Part shown: one piece after another, positions 43,736-52,347 of the stretch
Numbering within the stretch: position 1 is the first letter of the stretch
Layout: every line of letters begins with the position of its first letter
Assembly (NCBI RefSeq): GCF_029193595.2
Contig: NZ_CP135052.1
Location: 2,418,001 to 2,482,000 of the forward strand
Direction: 5' to 3'
Length of the DNA: 64,000 nucleotides
From: Providencia hangzhouensis
GTDB taxonomy: Bacteria > Pseudomonadota > Gammaproteobacteria > Enterobacterales > Enterobacteriaceae
Notes under the pieces: model-generated
The model's database searches: none
The model's input: only the letters and a program-made list of their open reading frames with translations
What the model was told of the DNA's origin: nothing
Position numbers and translations under genes: made by a program

Positions 43736-43896
43736 CTCTATTTATATAAAAAACCTCTAATAATGCTTATTTATTGTGCAATCAATAATATCTTCTTTAT
43801 TTGTTATTCTGAGTATTTATGATTTTGCTTTGATGGATATCTTTAGATAAAAGAAAGGCTGCACAAGGCAGCCGATAGAAAGGAAATATACGATAA

Positions 43897-46557
43897 CTAG
43901 CTTTCACTGTTTTCTTGGAATACCCAACATCTAAGCACATCCGGCTTCGACAAAGTACTCCCCACCGCAAGCGTGCTATTAAACTGACTGTTTACTACAC
44001 TTCTCACCGTCTTAACGCCTACAAATTTACGCATACGCCCCGCTTTCAATAAGTTCTTAATATCGGTATTCAATTGCATAGACTGACGGTACTCACTGGC
44101 TACCTGTGCAATATGGTTAAAGTTCACCGCAAAAACACCCTTTTCACTACTGTGATTCACACCAAAGGCCTCGTTATCGTGTAAATAATCAAACAACTCC
44201 CAAAACTCCATCACTTGCGGTTGGTCGAGTTGGATCGCTTGAACACGTTGTTTGGCCAACTCAATAATAAAGTCACGGGTTTGGCGTATATGAGCCGCTT
44301 TTACAGGAAGAACTAACGCTAACGTTTCCAACAACGCAATTAACTGTGCGTGGTTTTTGGCGATCCGCTCATGGTTAATCGCCTTATCCGCAAATAACTG
44401 CGCCTGTAAACCATCTACACGCTCATTGTATTGCTTTAATATCGCCGCTTCTTTCATCAATACCGTAGGCAGAAAACCAGACAGCTTTTCAATAGGATAA
44501 CGTTCAAGGGCAATGGCAGCATAACGAGTTTCAACACTTTGCTCCGCTTTGTCGGTATAAAGATGAATAATCCGTTCTAAAACGGCGCGTGACGCGTTAA
44601 TCTCTGCATTCTGTGCAATCACAATACTGCCTTTAAATAACGGCTCGTAGGTCTCATTACCGCTATTTTTAACCCCTAGTGAACGCGTCGCACGGCCGTT
44701 ATACAGTGATTTTAACTCTTCCCAATCAAACGCTTTTAGTTTTGCATTATCTTGCACGCGATCACTTTCAATTAAACACACTGGCAAATTACTTATCTGT
44801 GAAAAGTTTCGTCCTCGAGCGGCAACACTCGATTTTGATGCATCGAACCCCTCATAATCTGCACGGCCACATAAACGCCATAAAAACTCAATCAACGTAC
44901 TTTTACCTGAACCAGGCTCACCGCAAATTTCTAAAAATGGGTAGCTTTTATGGGTCTTGCGTATCTGCTCCGCAAAGAACGAACCCAGCCAGAACGCCAA
45001 CACCACATAACCTTTTGCACCAAACGCATCCCAAAGAGAACTTAACCAACTGGTATCAAATTCACTAAAATCGGTATTAATGGCCAATGATGGACTAAGG
45101 CTTAACGTCTTGATATCCAACTTATTGAGAGAGAAATAATCCTCCTCATTTAACGTAAAACACTTACCATCCTGCACCGCAACATCATTAAACACATACA
45201 CACCATACTCTTTGTTATAACCCACATAGTTTTGCGTGATCACCTCTTTAATATCTGGCAAGGCTTGTTTGCAAATGCGGTCCAATTGCAAAGTTGTGCC
45301 GGTATAAACCGCCCCTTTGGCCACATGCAATAAACGCTTTTTGAATTCACTGGCACTGGTTAATTGCGAGGCGGTAAACGTGGCTTTAACTTGCGGTTGG
45401 CGAGGAAAATCGACGCGCATGTAATACCATGATTCGTCAGTTTCTACAGACTTTTGGAAATATAACGGAGTGGGATAACAATTAGCGATTTCAACCACCG
45501 TACCTGATTCTTTTACCGCTTTTTGTCTGGCTTCATCTTCATCTAAATCAGGTTCGGCATCATGAATACGCTCAATGGTTTTCATCATTTTATCGATATC
45601 CAACTTAAACCAATACAAGCGGTTATCATGTTGAAAATCGAACTCTGAACGTTCCGTCCAGTTAAACATTAAACGCGCCTTTTCAAACGCGGTTGAGGCT
45701 AACAACAACTTACCGTAATAGCGATAACGGGCGATATCGCGCTCCGTTAGCTTGCCTTTCATATGTAAGTCATTCCAATCGTTGCCACACTCTTTTTCAG
45801 CAGGTCTCGCGGCCGTGGCTTTCCAGCCATCATCGATACTGCGGGCAACAAACTTTTTCATGGCGCGTTCGCCGGCTGCGCCATTATCTAGCGCCCAAAC
45901 CAACAACGGCTTTTTATTGTTCCCTAGTGCAGCTTTCAGCGCATTCAACGCGACTTCAGGGTAATTATGGCAAGTCATTAACGATACAGCCGCAATACCA
46001 TTTTGAATCAAGCTAAGTGCATCAAAAATACCTTCCGTTAGCCAAATCTCTTTGGCTTGGGTTAAATCCTGTTGTGGCAGTGTCCACCAATGCCCTTTAT
46101 AAGAACCAAAAAAGTTAGCTTTGCGATCAAACCGTGAGGGCCTATCAATAATGCGCTCCCAATATGCCCCCTCGGGTAAAGCAAATTTAACCGTTGCCGC
46201 ACCTAACCCATTGGCATGATAGCTAGACTCGGAATACAACCCTTTCAATGGGGCGATATCAAGCCCTCTGGCGTGCTGTAAATAAGCATCTGCGGCTGCA
46301 TTTGGTGCTTGTTGCGTCTTGGGGTAGTGTGCTGACCAGTCATCAAATATATCGGGGTAAATCTCTTTTACAATCAACTCAGCGCCGCATTTATTTTCAC
46401 GGCCACAACGCAACACAAACGGCATTTCAATTGAGGTAAATAGCTCTTTTTTCTTACAATTTGGGCACACACCTTGGCGCAAATAGCCATTTTGCTCTTT
46501 AAATTGAAAGTCGTATATAAGGCGAGGCAATAACGCCTGAATATGATATGATTTCAT
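43897..46557 (-). CDS. Bifunctional DNA primase-helicase
   Basis: 886 aa. Zinc-ribbon N terminus (CPNCKKKELF...CGRENKCG, about 33-58), a Toprim-type primase core (EIWLTEGIFDALSLIQ at about 168; LLVWALDNGAAGERAM at about 215) and a C-terminal SF3/DnaB-like ATPase (Walker A ICGEPGSGKSTL at about 548; CLIESDR). This replaces P2 gpA and gpB and suggests bidirectional theta replication from the adjacent iteron region, as with P4 alpha, rather than rolling-circle. AAGG precedes ATG 46557. Confidence 0.9.
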   Translation of the reverse strand: MKSYHIQALLPRLIYDFQFKEQNGYLRQGVCPNCKKKELFTSIEMPFVLRCGRENKCGAELIVKEIYPDIFDDWSAHYPKTQQAPNAAADAYLQHARGLDIAPLKGLYSESSYHANGLGAATVKFALPEGAYWERIIDRPSRFDRKANFFGSYKGHWWTLPQQDLTQAKEIWLTEGIFDALSLIQNGIAAVSLMTCHNYPEVALNALKAALGNNKKPLLVWALDNGAAGERAMKKFVARSIDDGWKATAARPAEKECGNDWNDLHMKGKLTERDIARYRYYGKLLLASTAFEKARLMFNWTERSEFDFQHDNRLYWFKLDIDKMMKTIERIHDAEPDLDEDEARQKAVKESGTVVEIANCYPTPLYFQKSVETDESWYYMRVDFPRQPQVKATFTASQLTSASEFKKRLLHVAKGAVYTGTTLQLDRICKQALPDIKEVITQNYVGYNKEYGVYVFNDVAVQDGKCFTLNEEDYFSLNKLDIKTLSLSPSLAINTDFSEFDTSWLSSLWDAFGAKGYVVLAFWLGSFFAEQIRKTHKSYPFLEICGEPGSGKSTLIEFLWRLCGRADYEGFDASKSSVAARGRNFSQISNLPVCLIESDRVQDNAKLKAFDWEELKSLYNGRATRSLGVKNSGNETYEPLFKGSIVIAQNAEINASRAVLERIIHLYTDKAEQSVETRYAAIALERYPIEKLSGFLPTVLMKEAAILKQYNERVDGLQAQLFADKAINHERIAKNHAQLIALLETLALVLPVKAAHIRQTRDFIIELAKQRVQAIQLDQPQVMEFWELFDYLHDNEAFGVNHSSEKGVFAVNFNHIAQVASEYRQSMQLNTDIKNLLKAGRMRKFVGVKTVRSVVNSQFNSTLAVGSTLSKPDVLRCWVFQENSES

Positions 46558-46570
46558 GTGATAACCTTAG

Positions 46571-46607
46571 AGCACACAATCAGCGTCTATCCCGCAGGTT
46601 GTGTGCT
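46571..46607. terminator. Hairpin between the zinc-finger gene and the primase
   Basis: AGCACACAA and TTGTGTGCT form a 9-bp stem with a 19-base loop, followed by TTTT on the plus strand. On the minus strand it lies in the primase leader and may act there as a regulatory structure. Confidence 0.6.
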
Positions 46608-46634
46608 TTTTATTTGCTTACAGAAAATGATTTC

Positions 46635-46856
46635 TCATACGCTGTGGTAATGTTTTTCTTTCAGTTCAAACAGAATTTGGCAGTCAATACACAAGGTGCA
46701 GCCAATCACCGCTTGGCGGCGGGCTTCTGGTATTGGGTGATCACAATTCTCACATTCAAACGCAGATACCCTATTCGCTGGCTTCCTCGCAGCTTGGATA
46801 TTCTGTTCTAGCACTAATGCCGCATGTTCATTAGCGCGGTCGATAACATCAGACAT
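46635..46856 (-). CDS. TraR/DksA-type zinc-finger protein
   Basis: 73 aa. DVIDRANEHAALVLEQNIQAA then FECENCDHPIPEARR and GCTLCIDCQ, the four-Cys zinc finger of phage TraR/DksA proteins, which modulate RNA polymerase. Start ATG 46856 overlaps the stop of the gene before by 8 bases. Confidence 0.92.
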   Translation of the reverse strand: MSDVIDRANEHAALVLEQNIQAARKPANRVSAFECENCDHPIPEARRQAVIGCTLCIDCQILFELKEKHYHSV

Positions 46857-47070
46857 AGTTAAGATCTCCCGCTTGTGACTCGAACTTATCCGCTTCATCG
46901 ACTAATAATTGGTGTATTTGCGCGTAATCTAATTTCTCTGTTAACACTTTATCGGCTAATTGACGTTGGCGATCAGCAAAACGATTCATTAATGATTTAC
47001 GCTCATCTTCCCTATTCGCTTTTATATTTTCAGCGACGGGGGTAAATATAGGGTCTGGAATATGTCTCAT
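46849..47070 (-). CDS. DUF2732-type P2-like early protein
   Basis: 73 aa. FADRQRQLADKVLTEKLDYA and the short acidic C terminus resemble small proteins of P2-like phages before the replication gene. No function known. Start at 47070. Confidence 0.7.
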   Translation of the reverse strand: MRHIPDPIFTPVAENIKANREDERKSLMNRFADRQRQLADKVLTEKLDYAQIHQLLVDEADKFESQAGDLNYV

Positions 47071-47245
47071 TTTAAAACCTCATTTTTAGGTAATAAAAAG
47101 CCCTGACCGATAAAGGTCATTGTTTATTAATTTGATTATTTAATTGCTATCTAACTCTAATTATTTTCTATATTAATAATCACCTTACGATATTTAATCC
47201 GATTTTTTTAACCATGATCGGCAACATGGTGTGTGGTATATTTGC

Positions 47246-47279
47246 TATGCCTGCAATTTCTTGACCGGAATCAGGCATA
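47246..47279 (+). other. Hairpin in the leader of the 53-codon gene
   Basis: TATGCCTG and CAGGCATA pair perfectly (8 bp, 18-base loop) about 30 bases before the small gene's start codon. Confidence 0.55.
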
Positions 47280-47307
47280 ACAACCACCTACTAAAGGATA
47301 TTGAACT

Positions 47308-47469
47308 ATGACTCATGAAGAAAAAGTTAAATTTTTATTTGAACAAACGATGAAAACTATTTGTACAAAAAGAGGTGAACATACGACTCTTCCAAACATT
47401 GAGTTTGATTTTCCAATAATTTATCCTGTACTTGAAAAATTGCTCAACGAAAAATTACAAGAGAAATAA
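47308..47469 (+). CDS. Small 53-aa protein of unknown function
   Basis: 53 aa, starting MTHEEKVKFLFEQTMKTICT and ending LLNEKLQEK. AAAGGA lies nine bases before the ATG. On the plus strand inside an otherwise minus-strand early region, with its own hairpin leader, so it may be an independently expressed accessory gene. It ends 21 bases from the convergent 103-aa gene. Charge pattern and helical prediction suggest a small soluble protein; no family recognised. Confidence 0.6.
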   Translation: MTHEEKVKFLFEQTMKTICTKRGEHTTLPNIEFDFPIIYPVLEKLLNEKLQEK

Positions 47470-47490
47470 TATCTGTTTAGTATCAGAGTC

Positions 47491-47802
47491 TTACCTAATT
47501 ATATTTAAGGCTCTATTAATGTTTTCATTTATTTCACGAAGTTTATTATTTATTTCTGCATCAGTAGCTGAAGCCCAATCAATATCTTTTTTTAGGATTG
47601 ATGAAATTATATTTAATTTACTTTCCAAAAATTTGTCATTTTCATCTAAACCAGCGAATGTATTTTCTATTGCATTGATCGCATCATCTAGAGATATAGC
47701 CATTCTATAATCACCAACAATCAGAGGTACGAGCGTTGTTGTAACATATTCAACAATTTCTAATTTTTTCTCTTTAATGAGTACATTTAAATTACTTTCC
47801 AC
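47491..47802 (-). CDS. Hypothetical phage early protein (103 aa)
   Basis: 103 aa, mostly helical and acidic, starting MESNLNVLIKEKKLEIVEYV. No family recognised. Overlaps the 65-aa gene by 11 bases, and so belongs to the early minus-strand operon starting at cox. Confidence 0.65.
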   Translation of the reverse strand: MESNLNVLIKEKKLEIVEYVTTTLVPLIVGDYRMAISLDDAINAIENTFAGLDENDKFLESKLNIISSILKKDIDWASATDAEINNKLREINENINRALNIIR

Positions 47803-47989
47803 TTTTCATCCTCCACAGCCCATCGATATATTTTATCGCTTCAGCCATTGCATCAAACTTGCCGAACGACTCCCCTACATGCCAAACGTGATAACGTGTG
47901 ATTGGTGTCTGCTTCTTACGTGGTAACGTGATAATCATAAACCCGCGATACACCGCACAATGATGGCTCACACAAATAACCTGACTCAT
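47792..47989 (-). CDS. Hypothetical phage early protein (65 aa)
   Basis: 65 aa, with MSQVICVSHHCAVYRGFMII start and basic, HVWHVGESFGKFDAMAEAIKYIDGL. Overlaps cox by 4 bases. Similar small genes lie after cox in P2-like phages. Function unknown. Confidence 0.68.
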   Translation of the reverse strand: MSQVICVSHHCAVYRGFMIITLPRKKQTPITRYHVWHVGESFGKFDAMAEAIKYIDGLWRMKSGK

Positions 47990-48252
47990 TGTGGCTTACC
48001 TAAACCCAACCACACCAACCAACCGTCGCGCATTTCTACTGGTAACGACTCATACGCAAGCCTTAAACCATTATTCCATGCAGGCAAATACACATAATTC
48101 TCCGCACGACTAGAGCCGGGTCTTTTCATCTGAACAATCGGTAACTTACCTGCTTTACGCATATCTGCCACTGCGCTTGCTGGCTTACCAATCAACTCAG
48201 CGAATTTTTCCTCAGTCACAACATCTGACAGACTTACGATTTTCTCTCTCAT
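47986..48252 (-). CDS. cox: Cox excisionase/repressor
   Basis: 88 aa. Nearly the P2 Cox pattern: KFAELIGKPASAVADMRKAGKLP, ENYVYLPAWNNGLRLAYESLP and MRDGWLVWLGLGKP. Binds attP for excision and represses the C promoter. AGAGGG lies before the ATG. First gene of the early operon, divergent from C. Confidence 0.95.
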   Translation of the reverse strand: MREKIVSLSDVVTEEKFAELIGKPASAVADMRKAGKLPIVQMKRPGSSRAENYVYLPAWNNGLRLAYESLPVEMRDGWLVWLGLGKPQ

Positions 48253-48305
48253 CTGCTACCCTCTTATGTCAGGCGCTTTCTAGCGCTTTAGGACTCTTTG
48301 CTTCA

Positions 48306-48350
48306 TTGCATTGAGATATCAGTGTTCTTATAAAATAAGAGATCTCTTAT
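48306..48350 (+). promoter_or_regulatory. C repressor promoter and 16-bp palindrome
   Basis: -35 TTGCAT (48306-48311), 17-base spacer, -10 TATAAA (48329-48334). The predicted transcript starts about 10 bases before the C ATG. A perfect palindrome ATAAGAGATCTCTTAT (48335-48350) overlaps the start site, and TCTTATA occurs at 48327 and 48346, so this is the likely operator for C or Cox. Confidence 0.7.
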
Positions 48351-48353
48351 ATA

Positions 48354-48653
48354 ATGTCAACGTACGATAGCGAAAGACTAAAGCTTATACGTGAGTCAGA
48401 AAGGCTTAATGTTAAGCAAGCTGCTGATTTGGTAGGTATTAATTATGTTACCTATCATGGATATGAAAGTGGAAAAGCCAAAATGTCATTGGAGTCTGCA
48501 ATGAAATTCTTTAAGCACCCCCGGTTCAGAAAATACCGCGATTGGTTCATGTTCGATGAGGTTAATCCTGAAGCTGGCCAAATCGCACCGGCTTTAGCGC
48601 ACACTGGGCACGAAAATTCAGGCTCACCCCACTCAGACAAGAAAACTGGTTAA
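48354..48653 (+). CDS. C: P2-type C repressor
   Basis: 99 aa, exactly the P2 C length. HTH (NVKQAADLVGINYVTYHGYE) and the C-terminal PEAGQIAPALAHTG..SPHSDKKTG tail match P2 C closely. No Shine-Dalgarno is present because the promoter lies just upstream, implying an almost leaderless mRNA. It maintains lysogeny by repressing the early promoter. Confidence 0.95.
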   Translation: MSTYDSERLKLIRESERLNVKQAADLVGINYVTYHGYESGKAKMSLESAMKFFKHPRFRKYRDWFMFDEVNPEAGQIAPALAHTGHENSGSPHSDKKTG

Positions 48654-48716
48654 CAATTTATCAGGCATTTTGTGAGGTTAACTCGCAAGGCCAATCGACC
48701 CTCGGAGGGCTTTCTT

Positions 48717-49703
48717 ATGGCAATTAAGAAACTCGAAGATGGTCAATATGAAGTGGACATTAGACCGGCTGGCCGTCAAGGAAAACGCGTCAGACGTCGA
48801 TTTGATACAAAACACGAAGCCGTTTTGTTTGAACGTTACGCCCTATCAAACAAAATGCACAAAGATTGGTTAGATAAATCCAATGATATTCGGCCGCTAC
48901 AAGACTTAATTGATTTGTGGTGGAACACCTTTGGCAAAAGTAGCGAATATGCGCAGGACACGTTATTAAGGGCAACACGCATTGCGACCGCACTCGATAA
49001 CCCGCCGATGTGCTTATTAACCGATAAGCAATTAGCACTTTACCGCGAACTCCGGCTCGCTGCGGGTATCAAGCCCTCCACGATAAACCGTGATTTTTCA
49101 GCGATAAGCGGCATATTTACCGCTTTAAAGCGCACGGATTTATTTATGGGTAAACACCCAATACGAGGGCTATCACGGTTAAAGCAAAAAGCGACTGAGA
49201 TGTCCTATTTAACGCATGAAGAAATTGGGCTGCTGCTGAATATATTAAAAGGTGATAATAAAAAAGTGGCGATTTTATGTTTAAGTACCGGCGCACGTTG
49301 GGGGGAAGCGGTTAAATTAAAACGCGAGCACGTGATCCAAAATAAAATCCGTTTCACTTTTACCAAAACGGGCAAAGCGCGCATTGTGCCGATTTCCCAA
49401 GAAGTCGCGGATGCTGTGTGTACGCGAAAATCCGGTCTGCTTTTTCCAAACACCTCTTATGATATGTTTAGAAAGCACATAAAGACCATTAAGCCTGATA
49501 TGCCGCAGGGCCAAGCCACGCACGCATTACGGCATACTTTCGCAACCCATTTTATGATGAATGGCGGCAGTATTATTACTTTGCAGAGAATCTTAGGTCA
49601 CTCGACATTACAGCAAACACTGACCTACGCACACTTTGCACCGGACTTTCTTCAAGATGCGATTACGTATAATCCATTAAAAGGAGGAACAGAGTTAGCT
49701 TAA
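48717..49703 (+). CDS. int: P2-type tyrosine integrase
   Basis: 328 aa from ATG 48717 (GGAGGG upstream). MAIKKLEDGQYEVDIRPAGR and the catalytic residues Arg (STGARWGEA), His-x-x-Arg (ATHALRHTFATHF), His (LGHSTLQQT) and Tyr (TYAHFAP) are intact. Next to attR as in P2; catalyses recombination with the ahpF 3' end. Confidence 0.97.
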   Translation: MAIKKLEDGQYEVDIRPAGRQGKRVRRRFDTKHEAVLFERYALSNKMHKDWLDKSNDIRPLQDLIDLWWNTFGKSSEYAQDTLLRATRIATALDNPPMCLLTDKQLALYRELRLAAGIKPSTINRDFSAISGIFTALKRTDLFMGKHPIRGLSRLKQKATEMSYLTHEEIGLLLNILKGDNKKVAILCLSTGARWGEAVKLKREHVIQNKIRFTFTKTGKARIVPISQEVADAVCTRKSGLLFPNTSYDMFRKHIKTIKPDMPQGQATHALRHTFATHFMMNGGSIITLQRILGHSTLQQTLTYAHFAPDFLQDAITYNPLKGGTELA

Positions 49704-49889
49704 TAGATTGTTCGTTTTAGGATGATTTGAACGACAAAAAGCAATACAAATTTAACTTTTGCATGTCCACAAATTGTCCACACTGGGATGCATTTCTCCG
49801 CTGTAAGTACCACCAAATCAGCGTTTAGATCGTCCACAAGTTGTCCACACTTGAACACTTTTAGGCACTTTTGAGCCTTTTCTGTACAG
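49704..49889. promoter_or_regulatory. Right-arm attP region with integrase arm-site pairs
   Basis: Two pairs of direct repeats: GTCCAC at 49765 and 49776, and at 49832 and 49843, each pair 11 bp apart and about 67 bp between pairs. They match the pair at 13994/14005 on the other side of the prophage. No gene. Confidence 0.65.
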
Positions 49890-50021
49890 ATTATGTACAA
49901 AAAAAAGGCACTCGCCCCCGAGTGCCTTTTGACTACAACTCACTGAATATAAAGTAAATTACACCTATTCAGCGGTTCTGGTACTTGTGCGGATTAGGTA
50001 ATCAAATGCGCTAAGTGCGGC
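49890..50021. repeat. attR: attR: 132-bp direct repeat with attL, forming the ahpF 3' end
   Basis: Contains the ahpF terminator (GGCACTCG-CCCC-CGAGTGCC with A8 before it, T8 on the minus strand) and the last 18 ahpF codons plus stop. The identity with attL ends at 50021, exactly at a codon boundary. Thus the phage supplies the 3' end of the gene without altering the protein. Confidence 0.93.
49907..49926 (-). terminator. Intrinsic terminator of ahpF
   Basis: An 8-bp G+C-rich stem with a 4-base loop followed on the minus strand by eight T. A second copy at 13826-13845 is in attL. Confidence 0.9.
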
Positions 50022-51539
50022 TTTTGCCCCTTCTCCAGCTGAAATAATAATTTGTTTGTATGGTACCGTTGTACAGTCACCGGCAGCAAAAATACCTTTA
50101 ATACTGGTTTCGTTACGTGCATCAATCTCGATTTCCCCCATACGGTTTCTAGCGACTGTGTCGCCTAACCAATTGGTATTAGGCAATAAACCGATTTGCA
50201 CGAATGCTCCCGCCACTTCTAATAAATGTACGCTATCATCAGTGCGGTCTTTATATTCAAGACCCGTCATTTTACTGCCATCGCCTTTTACTTCTAAGGT
50301 TTGCGCATTGACGATAATATCAACATTCTTTAGGCTACGTGCTTTTTGCTGTAATACAGAATCTGCTTTCAGTTCCGGAGCAAACTCCAGAACGGTCACA
50401 TGCTCAACGACACCGGCTAAGTCAATAGCCGCTTCAATACCCGAGTTACCACCACCAATAACGGCAACACGTTTACCTTTAAATAACGGACCATCACAGT
50501 GTGGGCAGAATGTTACACCCTTAGTACGATATTCTTGTTCCCCCGGAACACCCATATTTCTCCAGCGAGCACCTGTTGAAATAATAATACTGCGTGATTT
50601 TAAAATCCCACCCGATGCAGTTTCGATTTGGTGTAATCCACCTTCTTCTGCCGCAGGGATCAGTTTTGCAACTGATTGGCCATCAATGACATCAACATCA
50701 TAGCTGTCCACGTGGTTCTTCAATGCGCCTGCAAAAATAGCCCCTTCCGTTTTGATAACTGAAATATAGTTTTCAATATCAACCGTGTCCATAACTTGGC
50801 CACCAAAACGCTCGCCAATTACGCCAGTACGGATCCCTTTACGTGCGGTATAGATTGCTGCTGAAGCTCCTGCTGGGCCACTACCAATAACAAGGACTTC
50901 AAAAGGCTCACGCTCTGTGAGTGATTTCGCTGCACGCGCATCTGCGTTGGTATCAACTTTGCTAACAATTTCACTTAACGTCATACGCCCTTGGCCAAAC
51001 TCTTTTCCATTCAGGAAAACCGCAGGAACGCCCATCACATTACGTTCATCAATCTCATTTTGGAAAAGTGCACCATCAATAGCCGTATGGCTAATATTTG
51101 GATTTAAAACTGCCATTAAGTTCAACGCCTGAACAACATCTGGGCAGTTATGGCAAGATAAAGAATAATAAGTCTCAAAGTGGAATTCGCCTTCAAGGCC
51201 TTTAACCTGCTCTAATAACTCTTGCGCTTCTTTAGATGGATGACCACCGATTTGCAATAATGCCAGCACAAGAGAGGTAAATTCATGTCCCAAAGGTGAG
51301 CCTGCAAAACGCAAACCACTATCTGTACCTGGGTTAGTAATTAAAAAAGACGGTGTTCTTAGTGCGCTATTGCGCTCTTCACGTACAGTGACTTTATCTG
51401 ACAGAGATGCAATTTGTTCTAACAGCTGCTTGATTTCATTTGATTTTTGGCTGTCATCTATATTAGCAACTAATTCAACGGGTTTAGTTAAACGTTCTAA
51501 GTAGGCTTTCAACTGTGCCTGTAAATTATTGTCGAGCAT
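49965..51539 (-). CDS. ahpF: Alkyl hydroperoxide reductase subunit F
   Basis: 524 aa flavoprotein that reduces AhpC. Starts [20 protein letters not shown] at ATG 51539, with AAGGGG upstream. The N-terminal glutaredoxin-like redox Cys pair is in [13 protein letters not shown] (about 129-132), FAD motif [10 protein letters not shown] and second NAD motif [10 protein letters not shown], with thioredoxin-reductase-like disulfide CPHCDGPLF. The last 18 codons lie in attR. Confidence 0.97.
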   Translation of the reverse strand: MLDNNLQAQLKAYLERLTKPVELVANIDDSQKSNEIKQLLEQIASLSDKVTVREERNSALRTPSFLITNPGTDSGLRFAGSPLGHEFTSLVLALLQIGGHPSKEAQELLEQVKGLEGEFHFETYYSLSCHNCPDVVQALNLMAVLNPNISHTAIDGALFQNEIDERNVMGVPAVFLNGKEFGQGRMTLSEIVSKVDTNADARAAKSLTEREPFEVLVIGSGPAGASAAIYTARKGIRTGVIGERFGGQVMDTVDIENYISVIKTEGAIFAGALKNHVDSYDVDVIDGQSVAKLIPAAEEGGLHQIETASGGILKSRSIIISTGARWRNMGVPGEQEYRTKGVTFCPHCDGPLFKGKRVAVIGGGNSGIEAAIDLAGVVEHVTVLEFAPELKADSVLQQKARSLKNVDIIVNAQTLEVKGDGSKMTGLEYKDRTDDSVHLLEVAGAFVQIGLLPNTNWLGDTVARNRMGEIEIDARNETSIKGIFAAGDCTTVPYKQIIISAGEGAKAALSAFDYLIRTSTRTAE

Positions 51540-51568
51540 GTAATCCCCTTTAATTTTTATCATAAAAT

Positions 51569-51619
51569 CGGGTACATATACCCGTCATGATCCAAGTTGC
51601 AGGCCTAAACACCTGCAAC
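51569..51619 (-). other. Two hairpins between ahpC and ahpF
   Basis: CGGGTA-CATA-TACCCG (51569-51584) and GTTGCAGG/CCTGCAAC (51596-51619) on the transcript between the two genes. They may stabilise ahpC mRNA and lower ahpF expression. Confidence 0.6.
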
Positions 51620-51656
51620 CTGAATTATTCAGTGTTAATCAATTGGGTTAGATTAA

Positions 51657-52220
51657 TTAGATTTTGCCGACTAAGTCCAAAGATGGAGACAGTGTTGCAT
51701 CACCTTCTTTCCATTTAGCTGGGCAAACTTCACCTGGGTGGCTTGCAACATATTGTGCTGCTTTAACTTTACGTAACAGGTCAGCTGCATCACGACCGAT
51801 ACCTTCAGCAGTAATTTCGATTGCCTGAATGATACCTTGTGGGTCAACAACGAAAGTGCCGCGGTCTGCTAAGCCTTCGTTTTCACGCATATTTTCAAAG
51901 TTACGTGTTAATGCGCCAGTTGGGTCACCGATCATGGCATATTTGATTTTACCGATAGTTTCTGAACTTGCATGCCATGCTTTATGGGTAAAATGTGTGT
52001 CAGTAGAAACAGAGAAAATTTCAACACCTAATTTTTGGAATTCTTCATAATGGTCAGCAATATCACCCAGTTCAGTTGGGCAAACAAAGGTAAAGTCAGC
52101 TGGATAGAAGAAGAAAACGCTCCATTTACCTGCAACATCTTTTTCAGAAACTTCGATGAACTGGCCATCTTTAAATGCTTGGTTAGTAAATGGTTTGATT
52201 TGAGTATTAATTAATGACAT
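51657..52220 (-). CDS. ahpC: Alkyl hydroperoxide reductase subunit C (peroxiredoxin)
   Basis: 187 aa. Peroxidatic Cys in [13 protein letters not shown] (about 47) and resolving Cys in [12 protein letters not shown] (about 166); typical 2-Cys peroxiredoxin that reduces peroxides with AhpF. AGGAG precedes ATG 52220. Confidence 0.98.
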   Translation of the reverse strand: MSLINTQIKPFTNQAFKDGQFIEVSEKDVAGKWSVFFFYPADFTFVCPTELGDIADHYEEFQKLGVEIFSVSTDTHFTHKAWHASSETIGKIKYAMIGDPTGALTRNFENMRENEGLADRGTFVVDPQGIIQAIEITAEGIGRDAADLLRKVKAAQYVASHPGEVCPAKWKEGDATLSPSLDLVGKI

Positions 52221-52277
52221 ATGATGTTCTCCTGTTTGGTTGCCTATTAAGTTACTGTTTTACAGCAGCTTAATCCA

Positions 52278-52314
52278 ATCATTACCCACTATCGATTTGA
52301 TAGGCGCAACCTAA
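52278..52314 (-). promoter_or_regulatory. OxyR-type binding site upstream of ahpC
   Basis: The OxyR consensus ATAG-N7-CTAT-N7-ATAG-N7-CTAT is matched as ATCA, CTAT, ATAG, CTAA at the right spacing (13 of 16 bases), 58-94 bases upstream of the ahpC start. OxyR control of ahpC is known in E. coli. Confidence 0.65.
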
Positions 52315-52347
52315 TCATGTGCCAATAATTAATAGGTGAAGCATTAG

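Larger units (their letters stand above)
43000..43896. other. Repeat-rich non-coding region, putative replication origin
   Basis: About 900 bases without a gene. A diverged direct duplication is visible: about 43141-43345 and about 43540-43735 share the order GTTAC-TCCTTATAAAA, AAAAC.GTTAC.CGTAAC, TTTGTAAC, paired GTAAC boxes, TTTCCGA, then a C-rich patch and AATTCT. GTAAC/GTTAC words occur more than 20 times, including a perfect palindrome CCGTTACGCGTAACGG at 43601-43616. The structure resembles the iteron and duplicated crr arrangement of P4, and the adjacent gene is a primase-helicase. Confidence 0.65.
13809..50021. mobile_element. P2-family prophage integrated at the 3' end of ahpF
   Basis: About 36.1 kb bounded by the 132-bp att repeats. 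It holds complete P2-type capsid, terminase, portal, tail, baseplate, lysis, integrase, Cox, C repressor and Ogr genes plus cos. No structural gene appears broken, so it may be inducible. It differs from P2 in an inverted FI-U tail block, a primase-helicase in place of gpA, and several AT-rich cargo genes. Confidence 0.95.

Noticed and set aside
43000..43896. Repeats considered as CRISPR or satellite
   Set aside because: Repeated words are short and in both orientations, with no constant-length spacers; the layout fits an origin.
47432..47710. Plus-strand open frame opposite the 103-aa early gene
   Set aside because: Antisense to a better-supported coupled minus-strand gene and overlaps the end of the 53-aa gene; no ribosome-binding site.
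49890..50021. tRNA gene as the phage attachment site
   Set aside because: The repeat is protein-coding (ahpF end) plus terminator; no cloverleaf or tRNA arm motifs.
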